From Gautieria morchelliformis (Eukaryota; Basidiomycota; Agaricomycetes; Gomphales; Gomphaceae): a stretch of 64,000 nucleotides of DNA. Both the position numbers and the translations under genes were made by a program. Below are positions 20,845 through 32,460 of the stretch, piece after piece. Below the pieces are notes generated by a model. The model made no database searches and was not told where the DNA came from. It saw only the letters and a program-made list of their open reading frames with translations. The DNA lies in the NCBI GenBank assembly GCA_015179125.1, contig WHVA01000188.1, positions 124,001 through 188,000 of the forward strand. The letters run 5' to 3'. Numbering within the stretch: position 1 is the first letter of the stretch; every line of letters begins with the position of its first letter.

Positions 20845-22247
20845 ATGCCGATTACCTGATCTTACACCCGTGCCGAAGGCAGCCGCGTAACAATTGAAGC
20901 TCAGCGTGCACGAGGTGCTTTGAGCATCCCAGAAAACCCCCCGTTCTGTCACCAGTATTCCAACCCCCCATCAGTTCAACCCGCACCCAGGCACCAAGTA
21001 ATTGGTGCTGGCCGAGGGCACGTCACCGAAGTTCCCAAAGAACAGAACACTGAGCCCCCCAAGCCAAGTGATCCTAGCGATGGTGGTGGAGGTGGTGATG
21101 ATTCCAATTCCGGTTCCGAGCATAATTCCGATCCTGAAGTAGCAGGCATGAGACCTAATCCAAACCCGAATGCAGCGGCAAACGGCGAGGAACAGGTTGG
21201 GCGACTGCTCACGGCTTTGGAAAAGCTCGCCGACAATGGGCTTGGTGGTGGTGGAGACCGAAGTGACTCGAAAGTGAAACTCTGGGAACCCAACCAGTTC
21301 AATGGCTTGGACCCAAAAAGCTCCAAGGATTTCTTCTCCAGTGCACGCTGAATTTCCGTGCCAAATCCCAAGCATTCCGAGATGGTTCTACAAAAGTGAA
21401 CTACGTTTTGTCCTTCGTCACGGGAACAGCTCTGGGTTATTTCAAGACCTACCTTGCAGATGACCCTGCCGACGAACCCACATGGGCTTCGGATTACACG
21501 GCATTCACGGAAGAGCTCTACCTGAATTTTGGTCCCTACAACCAAGTTGCAGATGCCGAAATTGAGCTCGAGAATTTGGTCATGAAGGATAACCACAAGG
21601 CAACTCAGTTTTTCGTTGAATTCTACAGGCTAGCATCCGTCCTTCAGTACAACGATTCAGCTTTGCATCGCCGAGCCTACTTGGCTCTGCCGAAGCGAAT
21701 CAAGGATGAAATGGTGCATTTCAACAAACCCCGAACCCTTGATGACCTCCCTGACCTCGTTCAGAAAATCGACCAGAGGTTGTGGGAGCGTCGCAGTGAG
21801 CTCTCCCACGAGACTCATTCCACCCCCAAACCCGAGGCCAAGAACAACAGGTTGGCCAACCAAAACCGAGGTTCCCAGAACAACGACCGATGTCAAGGTC
21901 AAGGTTCCGGCAACTCTAATGCTAATGCCAGTAATAACCATGGCAAAGGCAAGGACAAGCCAAAAGGGAATAACCAGTCCGAGGGTCAAAAAAAAACCGA
22001 ACTGGACAGGCTCGGCAAGGACAGCAAACTCACGGTCGCAGAATGTCAGCATCACATGGATAACAATCTCTGCTTAGTATGTGCGCAAAGTGGCCACCAT
22101 GTGAAGGAATGTCTGAGAGCCACGTCGGCCCGGGCAGCCGCGGCCTCTGACGGGAAGACGTCCGATGACAAAGCTGATGGCTCGGCTTCAGGCGCAAAAA
22201 ATAGTCAATGGCCCTACGGCCTCTGCGCATACCGAGGGTTGTGTTGA
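20845..22247 (+). pseudogene. Gypsy G gag with zinc knuckle, broken
   Basis: The most upstream in-frame ATG is at 20845 (MPIT*SYTRAEGSR; TGA at 20857 where Arg is likely). The N-terminal part is acidic and Ser/Asp-rich. The capsid runs from VKLWEPNQFNG through a frameshift near 21350 to NYVLSFVTGTALGYFKTYLA and VADAEIELENLVM, then FFVEFYRLAS. A basic Asn/Gly-rich stretch leads to the knuckle CLVCAQSGHHVKEC (22074-22115). Open to 22247. A second, reverse copy lies at 51225-53050. Confidence 0.85.
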
Positions 22248-22257
22248 CTTGGCTTGG

Positions 22258-23818
22258 GCATTGGGGGAGGTAAGAATCAATGCTTCTGCTCTCTGTTCCC
22301 TGAATTCTCTTGTAGTTAGTTTATCCTCATCTCTGCTCCCCAACCAAAAGTTTAAACCCCTAGTAGATTCCGGTTCTACTCATTGTTTCATTGAATGTGT
22401 CTTTGTAAGTAGAAACAGCCTGAAAACCCGATCCATAGATCCAATCCCGCTCCGTTTGTTTGATGGTAGTACAAATTCGGTAATTACTGAATCTGTAGAG
22501 CTACCTATCCATTTCCCCGATGGTCACCCCATTCCGTAGACTTTTATGTCACCCCCCTTGATTTGTCTGTTTCGGTAGTTCTTGGACACAACTGGCTCAC
22601 CCGCTACAATGTTGATTGACTGGGTACTGGGCAGTATTACGTTCCGAACTACCCCTCAGGACAGTCCTGTGGACAACCTGCCGGCTTCAGCTGCTCGTGC
22701 CTCTACGGCCGAGACTGAGCCAAACACGAGCTTGGAAGCTCCCCGGGTGGCTCTCCTGAATGCAGCAGCATTTTATTGTGCCTGCAAACTAGAGGGTTCC
22801 CGATGTTTCCAGCTAAACCTTGTACAACCCGAACCCGAGACGTCAGCCTGTTCGGCCTCTGTGCAACCCATTCCGGTGGACCTAAAGGATGTTCCGAAGG
22901 AGAATCACGACTTCGCGGACGTCTTTAGTAAATCCAAGGGTGATGCCTTGGCTGCCCACCGACCCTATGATCTGAAGATCGCCCTGGAGGATGGTGCTAC
23001 TTCTCCTCAACCCCCGTTATACTCGCTCTCTACCTAGGAGCTTGCCACGCTCCGAGCTTTCATTGATGAGCACCTGAACTTGGGTTACATTCGGACCACT
23101 TGGTCCTCCCACGGAGCCCCTATCCTTTTGTCAAAAAGAAGAGTGGCGAACTTCGGCTCTGAATGGATTCCCAAGCACTCAATAAGATTACGAAAAAGGA
23201 CCGCTATCCACTCCCGTTAATTGCTGACTTGTTGGATGCACCCTAAAAGGCTCGTATTTATACTAAAATCGATCTTTGGCATACATTTCACCTCGTCTGA
23301 GTCGCCGAAGGCGACGAGTGGAAAACAGCATTCCGGACCCGTTACGGCTCGTTCGAATGGCTAGTCATGCCTTTCAGCTTGACCAATGGTCCTGCAAATG
23401 GAGATATGCTTGATGTATGCGTCGTCATGTACCTTGACAACATACTCATCTACTCCGACGGCCCAGTCAAACACAGGGAACACATCCATGAAGTATTGTG
23501 GCGTCTTCGGAAACACGGTCTCTATGCTAAACCCGATAAATGCAAATTGCACCGAGATTCCGTGGAATTCTTAGGGTATATGCTGTTGACCAACAGTCTT
23601 ACCATGTCCGAAGTCAAAGTCAAAACAATCCGCGATTGGCCCGAACCCTGGAATGTAAAAGACATACAATCCTTCCTCGGCTTCACCAATTTTTACCGCT
23701 GCTTTATCTACAACTATTCCGATATCACGGTCCCCCTCACCCGGCTAACCCGAAAAGGCACCCCTTTGGTGTTTACTGAAGAATACCGAAAGTCCTTCAA
23801 TTACCTCAAGGAAGCTTT
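22258..23818 (+). pseudogene. Gypsy G protease and reverse transcriptase, broken
   Basis: Protease: FKPLVDSGSTHCFIE at about 22350-22395, then VVLGHNWLTRYN. RT starts ENHDFADVFSKSKGDALA, HRPYDLKIALEDGA and HLNLGYIRTTWSSHGAP. The catalytic box reads MYLDNILIYS where YLDD is usual, so one catalytic Asp has become Asn. The thumb/connection follows: FLGFTNFYRCFIYNYSDIT. Several fingers/palm codons are missing between LTNGPANG and VVMYLDN. Stops: 23035 (after LYSLST), 23243, and TGA at 23298-23300 where Arg is expected (HLV*VAEGDEWKTAF). Solo LTR-I begins at 23819. Confidence 0.85.
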
Positions 23819-24215
23819 TGTTATTGGATTCTAGAGGGGTATTTCCTAGGGGCATACATCATTATCAATGGATTATCCTCCTAGGGGCATACATCATCAT
23901 CAATGGATTATCCACCTAGGGGCACATAGCATCATCATCGACATCATTAGTGATGTATGCACTCCTAATCCAATGTCTCATAGGGGTTTACCCCTGTTCA
24001 CCACTGTATAAGTAGCTAGGACTTTAGCTACAACAAATCATTGGTTTTAGCCCATTCACTCACATTGTTGAGTCCGGTTGAGTGAGTTAACAGTGTCCTC
24101 ACTATCAGTCTCAAGTTCTTTTCCCTACATCTCCTGCACTCGAGTTAATGTGCAGACTCCTCCTGGTCCTTCCCATTTTGGCAAGGCAACGAAACAACAA
24201 AATAACGAAATAACA
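23819..24215 (+). mobile_element. Solo LTR-I (397 bp), target duplication GCTTT
   Basis: Starts TGTTATTGGATTC and ends AACGAAATAACA, with GCTTT at 23814-23818 and 24216-24220. The first 120 bp hold three tandem copies of a 33-bp unit (CCTAGGGGCATACATCAT). TATAAGTAGC near 24006 is a likely TATA box. It separates YLKEAF from TSAPILSHW in the gypsy G polyprotein. Confidence 0.92.
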
Positions 24216-26212
24216 GCTTTTACCTCGGCTCCGATCCTGTCGCATTGGATTCCCGACCGACCCATGGTCGTGGAAACCGACCCCTTGGATTATGCCCTCA
24301 GTGCAATCTTGTCTTTTTTCGATGAGGAGGGCGTCCTGCACCCAGTCGCTTTCCATTCCCGAACATTTTCCGGTGCCGAATTAAATTACAATGTCCATGA
24401 TACAGAGCTACTGGCAATTTTTGAAGCATTTCAACGTTGGAGACACTATCTGGAAGGCTCCGGCTCTCCTATCAACGTTGTTACTGATCACAAAAACTTG
24501 GAGTATTTTGCCACCACAAAGTTGCTAACCCGACAACAAGCCCGCTGGTCCAAATTCCTCTCGCAGTTTAACCTCGTTATTCGGTTCCGTCCCAGAAAGC
24601 TTGGTACAAAACCCAATGCTCTAACTAGACGATGGGATGTCTACCTTAAAGAGGGAGGTAATGACTATGGCTCAATCAACCCGCAAAACTTCCGACCGAT
24701 TTTTACTAATCAACAACTGTCAGAATCCCTCTGGGCAACTTGTCTGCTTGAAACCGTCCTCTGGGCAAGCAGTGTGATGGACTCTGAGAAGCTTCATGCC
24801 GACATATTAGCTAACCTGGCATCCGGCCCGTGGCCGCTAAGCATCTCGGCGATAGTTCCGACCCGAGATGGACGCAAACCGAGGATGGTTTCCTCTGCCT
24901 CGATGGCCACATATACGTTCCCAATGCCGACGATCTCCGGCTCTGAGTACTCCAGTACAAACATGATCATGTACTCTCGGGACATTTCGGTCAAAACAAG
25001 ACCTTAGAACTCATCAGATGGGAATATACATGGCCCACACTTCAGTCTTTTGTCATCAACTTTTGCAAGTCCTCCACTACTTGCTTGGATTCAAAGTCAC
25101 AGCGTCATCGGCCTTACGGCTCCCTGCAGCAGCTTCCGATACCTGAGCAACCTTGGAATTCCATCTCCATGGATTTCATTGAGCAGTTGCCAGCGTCTTC
25201 GGGATTCACTGCGATCCTTGTAGTAGTTTGCCGCTTAACCAAACAGAGCATATTCATCCCGACCCACGACACGGTCACATCTGCAGACCTCACCCGCCTG
25301 TTCGTCTTGCACATTTTCTCAAAGCACGGTGTCCCCAGCCATGTGACGTCTGACTGAGGTTCGGAATTCGTCTCACACTTTTTCCATTCCCTTGGAAAGG
25401 CTCTCAACATGAAACTGCACTTCACCTCGGGATATCATCCCGAAGGCGATGGTCAAACTGAACGTGTCAACCAAACTCTGGAACAGTACCTTCGTGCATA
25501 TTGCAATTATCAACAGGAATTGGTCCGAATTGCTACCACTCACCGAGTTTCCATACAACAATGCTCCCAGTGCAACTACCGGCATATCACCCTTCTTTGC
25601 CAAAAAGGGGTACAACCTGAACCTCACGGTTCACCTGAATGGGACCTCGCATCCTCCCGAGCCCAAGACTTCGCAGTTGACCTTGACCAGCTTCACGCTG
25701 CCCTGAAAGAGCAAATTAAATCTGCTCAATCTCGGTATCAGGTCTCGGCCGACACGCGTCGCGCTCCTGCTCCCGAGTTCGTGATAGGATCCTCCGCGTT
25801 TGTAAAAGCGCAGTTCTTCTTGACAACCTGGCCCTCAAAGAAGCTGGCTGAAAAGTACCTCGGTCCCTTTGAGATTATTGGCCAGGCCGGATCCCGAGCT
25901 TACATTCTATGCCTGCCTGATAACCTTCGGGCAGTCCACCCGGTCTTTAACGTCTCCATGCTCGAACCCGCAATCCCGAATACCATCCCGAATCGGGTTC
26001 AGTCTCTGCCGCCTCCAGTTGAGATCGACTGCGAGACAGAGTACGAGATTTCCAAGATCGACCGACGCCATACACCCTGTAACCTCCTGTACCTTGTCCG
26101 TTGGGCTGGTTATGAAGGTACCGATGAAGAGATATCATGGGTCCTCGTGGCCGAGATCATGACCGACTTTCACTCAGCCTACCCTGCCAAGCCTGGACCA
26201 TGGGTTCCTTGA
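24216..26212 (+). pseudogene. Gypsy G RNase H and chromointegrase, broken
   Basis: RNase H: VVETDPLDYALSAIL, FHSRTFSGAELNYNVHDTEL, INVVTDHKNLEYFATT, RQARWSKFLSQF (24230-24640). Integrase: SISMDFIEQLP (first Asp), VPSHVTSD*GSEF (TGA at 25355-25357 replaces Arg of DRGSEF), SGYHPEGDGQTERVNQTLEQ (Glu). A frame change near 25500 disrupts the core end. The C-terminal domain is KKLAEKYLGPFEII and HPVFNVSMLEP. The chromodomain EYEISKIDRR...YLVRWAGYEG...ISW is at about 26040-26170. The zinc finger is mostly lost near 25030. Confidence 0.88.
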
Positions 26213-26458
26213 ACCGAGCTTCAGCTCCCCGTTTCTTTCTCTCATTTAATAGTCATTTTCTTAGTTAGACAAAAAAAAAAAAAAAAGGAAAAAAGCACTC
26301 TTTTGCTATGTTTTATCTCGGCCATTTTGCCGAATAGCTACACTTGTAGTTCTCGGCTTTCCCCTCTCTCCCTGTCTGTCATTTCACTTCCGTTCCTGAT
26401 CCCAATCCCGAAAACAAGAAAAAATATTCACATTAGAAAAACAACACAAAACCAGTAG
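26213..26458. other. Convergent 3' region with A-tract
   Basis: Lies between the gypsy G pol stop and the stop of the antisense gene. It contains a 17-A run (about 26271-26287). No gene; probably the shared 3' untranslated zone of the two opposing frames. Confidence 0.4.
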
Positions 26459-27757
26459 TTAGTTGTCTTCCATAGTTTCCCCATCATCCTGCTTGTCTTC
26501 CCTGTCCCTGTTTTCTGAACCCGATTCTGATTCTGACTCCGAGCCCGATCCTGATCCCGCTTTCCCCCCTGTCTCATCCCTCTCCTTCCCTTTTCCCTTA
26601 TCCCCTTCCTCTGCTCCCTTTTCCCCTGAACCCGAACCCGAACCCCTAGCCACATCAAACCCGCCCCAATCTGAACGTGTTCCCATCCATAAGGACGTGT
26701 TCTCAGCCGCAGTGGCCCACAACTCCAACTGCTTGTTGAACCGGGAATTGTGCCGCTCAATCTGCTGCACAAAATCCAACACCCCCTGAAACAAATGGTT
26801 GCTCCACTCCAGTTGCTCGCTCTGCCGAGTCAGCAAACCCCTCACCATCCGGGAGACTTCCGCTCCCAAAAACCTGTCGAGTTTCAATCCCTTGATCCCC
26901 GCTCCCGACGGGCCTGCACAGATGTCAACCATCGGAGTGGCTCCTGACGTCTGGACCGGCGACACTTTGGCCATCTTTGGCCCCGGTCCCTCGGTCGCAT
27001 CCTCATCCTTCCATTTCCGTTTCCCATCCAGGAAACTACACTAGTCCTTCCAGTCCACGCAATGCTGACACACAGTTTTCTTCCCACGTAAGCACCAGGT
27101 TTGGCGATGCCTAAATGTGTTGCAATGTTCACGCTAAAAAACAGAAGTCAAAAAATAAACTGACCCGACCCGACCTGAGGACTCACCTCTTCATCAGACT
27201 CCTCGTCTGACTCCTCACTCATTTTCCGCTCCCATGGACCCAAGGCTTTTGCCTTTCCCTTAGCCGCATTTCTTGCGGCCGCATGCTTCATGGCAAGTAT
27301 CCGCACTTGCGCTGTTGCCGAGTCCAAGACCAATGGCTCGGGCGACGGGATGTGGATATTCTGATCCACATCGGCTTGTCGAATCGATTCAGCTTCCAGT
27401 AAATCGGTAAGTCGTTGGTGCTCATGTTCGAAAACCGGCCCCCTCGCCTTCCGTGCCTCATTGGCTTTCACCTTCAAAGCCCGCTTCTCTTCCTCCCAGG
27501 CTTCTTCAGCCTTCCGAGCTTCTTTGGCTTTTCGAGCCTCCTTGGCTTTCCGTGCCTCTTCGGCTTTTTGAGCCTCTTCAGCGATTCGCGCGGCTTCTGC
27601 CTGCGCTTTCCGTTCCACTTCAGCTTTTTCGGCGTCCTCCTGCCGTTTCTTCTCTGCAGCAGCTTTGCACTCCTGCGCAAGTTTCCACTTCTCCTGCAAT
27701 TCCTTCATCCGCTCCGCCACTTCACACTCAGCCTGTGCAAGCTCTGCGTCGACCTAG
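26459..27757 (-). pseudogene. Antisense spliced gene carried by gypsy G (coiled coil plus Cys/His cluster)
   Basis: Runs opposite to gypsy G pol, between the chromointegrase and where the 3' LTR should be. Exon 1 (27757-27187) encodes an Ala/Glu/Lys-rich coiled coil (AEEARKAKEARKAKEARKAE). An intron, 27186-27134 (GTGAGT...TTTTTTAG, 53 nt), is phase 0. Exon 2 (27133-26459) starts with a Cys/His cluster: HCNTF, then TWCLRGKKTVCQHC, VDWKD, stop, CSFLDGK. It then has a helical block (LLTRQSEQLEWSNHLFQGVL) and an acidic Ser-rich tail. The only stop inside exon 2 is TAG at 27043-27041 in the Cys cluster, one C-to-T change from CAG. The 5' end is cut off by the gypsy fragment at 27758. The cluster resembles fungal zinc-finger-like C-x2-C/H motifs; function unknown. 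Confidence 0.7.
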
Positions 27758-29069
27758 ATGGGGTTTTCACGTGTCTCTGACATTGATCCGCGATTTGATG
27801 ATGATGGGAGAAGACAAGAACCACAAGGGTCTCAAACAGAAGAATATTTCAGACAGACAGGTCCAGTGGTTGGAGTTTCTCTCTCGCTTCAATTACAACA
27901 CCGTCCACATTGATGGCATTGAGAACAAGGTAGCGGACTGTCTATCCCACTACTATGAAAGCAACATGGGTGATGACAATCACCCAGAACATGTCTTTGT
28001 CAACGCAGACACGTGACTAGACCCAATGGTGAGCTAATGTCCACCAACCAATACATCAGCAGCTACTAGGCAATCAACTCGCCTTGCAGAGAAAACTGAG
28101 TCATGAATCATAGAAGCTGTGGTCACAAATGAAAGCTCCACCAAGGAGCCTTGCCACAACGCGTCAGTGTCGGACAACGATGATGACGACATCTGCGTCA
28201 TTGCGGCAGGCAATGATGGAACCTCCCTACACATAAGCGTCGAAGAGAACATAGACCTGCCAAAGGTGCCACACGACGCTTACCTTAAGGAGCCCATGTT
28301 CGCAACGATCATGGAGAACCCAGATGCACGCCCAAGATTCGGCATCTGGGATGGGCTAATTTGGACAAAGAATCAGCTCAAGAGGGATGTCATTATGTCA
28401 ACAGGGAAGGAGACTGATCAAAATCGTAATAGATCATGCCCACCAGACAATCGGCCACTACAGTCAACTGAAAACTTTATGTTCAAAGGGCATACTGGTG
28501 GCCCAGTATGGCCTCAGACATCGAGGCATTCTGCACTTCATGCGTGAAGTGTCAGACCACCAAGACAGGGATGCAGCGGCCCGCCGGAATGCTACATAGC
28601 CTGCCTATACCTGATAGACCATGGCAATCTATCGGAATCGATTTCATGGGCCCACTACCCAAGTTGAATGACTGTGATTACCTCATGGTAATCATAGATA
28701 GACTCACATCACACGTACACCTTGTGCCGACAACGATGAGCGTGAGGGCCAAAGGAATAGCCTGGCCATTCCTAAAAGTGGTCATGAGACTCCATAGTCT
28801 CAGACCGAGACTTGAAGTTTACGTCCATATTCTGGTGTGAGTTCCAACAGCTCATGGGGATGAAACTCCTCATGTCCACCACATTCCATCCCCAAATGGA
28901 TGGCGTGACTGAATGGGCAAACCGTTTGATAGGCCATATCCTTCGTTCAGTCATCAAGGATGATCAAAGGGACTGGGCCAGCAAGTGCCAAATGGTCAAC
29001 GTTGCCCTAAACAGCAATGTCGGCTCGACAATAGGGTTCACACCCTTTGAGCTGAACCACGGATATATG
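27758..29069 (+). pseudogene. ORF3 gypsy copy 2: RNase H end and integrase fragment
   Basis: Second copy of the gypsy at 12.3-19.4 kb. It starts abruptly in the RNase H/connection end (QVQWLEFLSRFNYNTVHIDG, NKVADCLSHYYES). The linker with DNDDDDICVIAAGND matches copy 1. Integrase pieces: EAFCTSCVKCQ, SIGIDFMGPLPKLNDCDYLM, TFHPQMDGVTEWANR (where Glu of TER would be, it reads TEW), and ALNSNVGSTIGFTPFELNHG. Frameshifts lie near 28400, 28500 and 28830. It ends in the core at 29069, where LTR-C begins; the chromodomain and ORF3 start are deleted. Confidence 0.85.
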
Positions 29070-29684
29070 TGTCAAGATTGGTTTTTAGGCGTTAATATCG
29101 TGTATTAGTGAACACAGCAAATGCCCGAATAGCTTTGTGCAACAAAGTGTGCCGTTCGGTGAATAAGATGAACCAATAAATGTTCAGAAGGTAAGAGGGC
29201 TGCCCAAACGGAGCTCACCTTATCTACAGTCATAGCGATGTAATGTGCAAGGTCTCTCAGAAAGGTCATCTAGTAGTAACAATCCTTTCGCCAGTGAAGG
29301 TACTCCTTCGGAGCCCTTCACTGACAGCACTGACAATGGTATGAAGACTAAAGTAGTGAAGGTGAAGTACGAAAACTCACCAGTGGTGCTCAAGTCCTCC
29401 TCTGGTCTAAGATAGTAGTCTATAGAAGAGGGCTCAAGACAATAGTCACAGTGAGGTCAAGTTTTGCACAAGATAGATGTATGATAATTGAACTGCAGAA
29501 TATACATGCGAATGTAAACTACTTATACTGAATGCTCATATGATATCAGCAAATAGGAAAGAGGCCATCATGAGTCAGGGTTGGATAAGGGTGTGCAGTC
29601 AGGATACAAATAGATGAAACACATATACAATGGAGAAAGGGAGGAGTGCGAAGGTAAAACAATCGGGAGGAAAGAGGACAAAGG

Positions 29685-30266
29685 TGTTGTGAAACCCGAG
29701 ACAAATCAGCGGCCCCAAACCGATGCCGCGCGCGCGCTTACACACCACTTCCCCCGCTCCTCATTCCTAGCTGATACTCAACCCGTTACTTGGCTCCATC
29801 TTCCCACTCCATCTCCACATGTCCCATCCACTCCACAGTATATACATGTACAATTAGGTACCATGGCTCGACTCCACCCCGGCCATTTCCCCGGGCATCT
29901 ATCCCCGTCCATTCCACCGCTCGCTCACATGTACACACCCCTTTGCGCTCCATAGTCGATCTCAATACCTACTAGCTAGTGTTCCAAGTAGTATAAAGTA
30001 GCTACCCATGTACATTGAACAATTAGACAGCATTCTCTGTCTGTTTCTTCGCTATTCCCAGTCTAAAGCCCTTTGTTGTGTTCACTGCCGCTCCAGCCTA
30101 AGTGGCACAGTCTATCGAGATATTTGTACACTACAATTCGTAGTATAGTCCCACTGAGTTACTTTCCGAACGTCTATCGCGCCCGCCAGTCCACTGGAAG
30201 CATCATCGAGCTTTCCTCTAATCTCCCCAGTCCAACCCATTAAAGAACTTTTATTACAGAACAAGA
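29685..30266 (+). repeat. 5' LTR of copia D
   Basis: Starts TGTTGTGAAACCCGAG and runs to TTACAGAACAAGA. TATATACATG near 29840 may be a TATA box. It differs from the 3' LTR at roughly 20 positions by eye, so the insertion is not very recent. Confidence 0.85.
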
Positions 30267-30289
30267 GATTAAAAGTCTCAGAACTATCG

Positions 30290-32460
30290 ATGGAGATGGC
30301 ACACATCACGACCCTCACTTCCCACCCAAAACATGACATACATAAATTCCAAGATATCAAGCCCAAGCTTGGCCGAGACAACTGGGTCTCATGGAAGCGA
30401 GAGCTCCTTGCCACAGCGAGGGATCGCAGGCTCTACGCCAAAGTCACTGACACCGACCCTTTGTCATGACGTGTTTATCTCTCATACTCAGAAGCTCAGT
30501 TTTCCTATTTTCTCACCCCACCTTCGTGTTCGTTCCGATCACCATCGTTATGTTTGGCAACCAACTCTCACTGTTCGCGCCAACTACCATAGCCGCGCCG
30601 CCAAATGCACGATCGACGTCCTGGGACTGACTCGGCAGTCATCACTGGGCCTGCCACCTCCTCTGCTCGAACCTCTTCCGATGGTGTTCGAATAGTTGGG
30701 TTGCCATTACCTGTGCATTTCCTGCACCTTGGTACCCCCATTTTCCCTTGTGCTACTCCTCCTCAGTGTTCGCTTGGTTTCGCCCTCCACCTCGACCTCT
30801 CCGCGCCTATGTCACCTCTTTTCGCCCTTCCTTGCATTTCGCTGAACGGATATTCACTGCTCGCATCATTTGCCAGCAGGCACACCATCAAAAACACGAT
30901 TGATACCATTCACCCGGCATCATGGTTCATCATTAACCCCATCGTCTTCTTAATCCAACCCCATTGGGCGTTTGTATGGTCAAAGCATGTTCGCAGGACA
31001 TCCCCTCCATAGGCCGTGCGGAATCAACCCAGTAGACCAAGAGTCCGTGCAGGGTAGCATGTATGCGGGTCCCAAGACATGGTTTTGTCCATAAGTGCCT
31101 TCGCCACCTTTACTCTCCGTCGTTTCATGTTCTCCCTCTTCTCACATTCTATTGTATGTTTATTTCATCTATGTTGTATCATGGCTGCGCACCCCTATCC
31201 AACCCTGACTTGTGACGGCCTCTTTCCTATTCGCTGTTACCTTACGAGCATTCGATATAAGTAGTTTACATTCGCATGTATATTCCACAGTTCAATTATC
31301 ATATGTCGTCCATCTTGTGCAAACTTGACCTCGCTGTGATCATCGTCTTGAGTCTCTCCTTGAAGATTTCTATCTTCAACCAGCCAAGGACTTGGCATCA
31401 CTGGTGATTTCTCATACTTCATCTTCGTTACCTTAGCCTTCGAACTATTTTCTGTGCTGTTGGCGAAGGGCTCTGAAGGAGCACCTTCGCCAGCGAAGGG
31501 ACCGTCGAAACTTAGACAGCCCTTCCGCGATATCTTGCACGTTACGTCGTCAAGTGCTGCGAGCTATTTCGCTACGACTGTAGATAGGGTGAGCCCCGGT
31601 TAGGCAAACCCTCTCGCCTTGTGAACATTCATTGGTTCACCTATTCGCCAAACGGCATACTTATTCGCACAAGTTATTCGGGCATTCGCTGTGTTCACTA
31701 ATACACGATATTAACGCTTGAAAACCAATCTTGACACCCTTCCCCATCCGCATCCAACCAACCATTGTTATGACCAACAACGTCGCCCACGTAGGGTCGA
31801 CCCGGCTCTCCCAGCTTACCGACGAGAGGAGAGACAGGAATGACACGGCATACAACCAGGTCATGTTATGCATCTCTCCCGAACTCCAGACTGCCATCGA
31901 CAATACTGACGTTGCCTGCGACGCCTGGAAGATACTGGTCAAAAGGTTCGAATATACGGACCCGAGCAAGATCAGCATTGTCAGAACAAAGTACGACAAT
32001 CACCATATGCTCGAGGGACAGTCAGTCGTCTCGTACCTGACCACCATGAAGGAATTCAGGAGTCAGCTGAAAAAGATGGGCGAGGTAATTGCAGACTCCA
32101 CTCACGCGGCCACAGTGCTCCGTAACGTGCCCGAATCATGGAGATCGGTCGCCCAGACCATCAGGATGATCACTCACAACCCTGAAGTGATCGAGGAGAG
32201 GCTTGAGGCTCATGAAGCCGACCTGAACGCGCTGGAGATATCCAGCCAGGCTGCCACGGCATTTATTGCTCAATCTAGACCAAACCGTCCTGCTAACCAC
32301 ATAAAAGATCACCCAGCTTTCCAGAACTCATACCAGAACACGTACCTGGACACTTTGATCACCCGCAACGCGGTAATGCTTCACGGCCCGCTCAGGGAAC
32401 ACCTTACCAGTGTAACAACTGTGGAAGGCCCGGCCATTCTGCCTCACGATGTTTCTCTCC
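30290..32460 (+). pseudogene. Copia D gag, split by solo LTR-C
   Basis: ATG at 30290 (MEMAHITTLTSH). The copia gag signature KLGRDNWVSWKRELLATA follows, then VTDTDP where LTR-C is inserted (30462-31736). After it: DERRDRNDTAYNQVMLCISP, CDAWKILVKRFEYTD, SIVRTKYDNHHMLEGQSV, and a zinc knuckle CNNCGRPGHSASRC at 32411-32452. The knuckle lies in another frame than the preceding capsid, so at least one frameshift occurs near 32300-32400. The domain is the UBN2/gag type of Ty1/copia. Confidence 0.85.
30462..31736 (-). mobile_element. Solo LTR-C (1,275 bp), target duplication CCCTT
   Basis: It is the reverse complement of 7572-8845 with very few differences. Plus-strand ends are TGTCATGACGTG and CCAATCTTGACA, with CCCTT at 30457-30461 and 31737-31741. 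It is inserted in copia D gag, itself inside an older LTR-C. Confidence 0.94.

Noticed and set aside
23830-23960. 33-bp tandem units as a possible CRISPR-like array
   Set aside because: Only three units without spacers, inside a solo LTR with clear target duplication.
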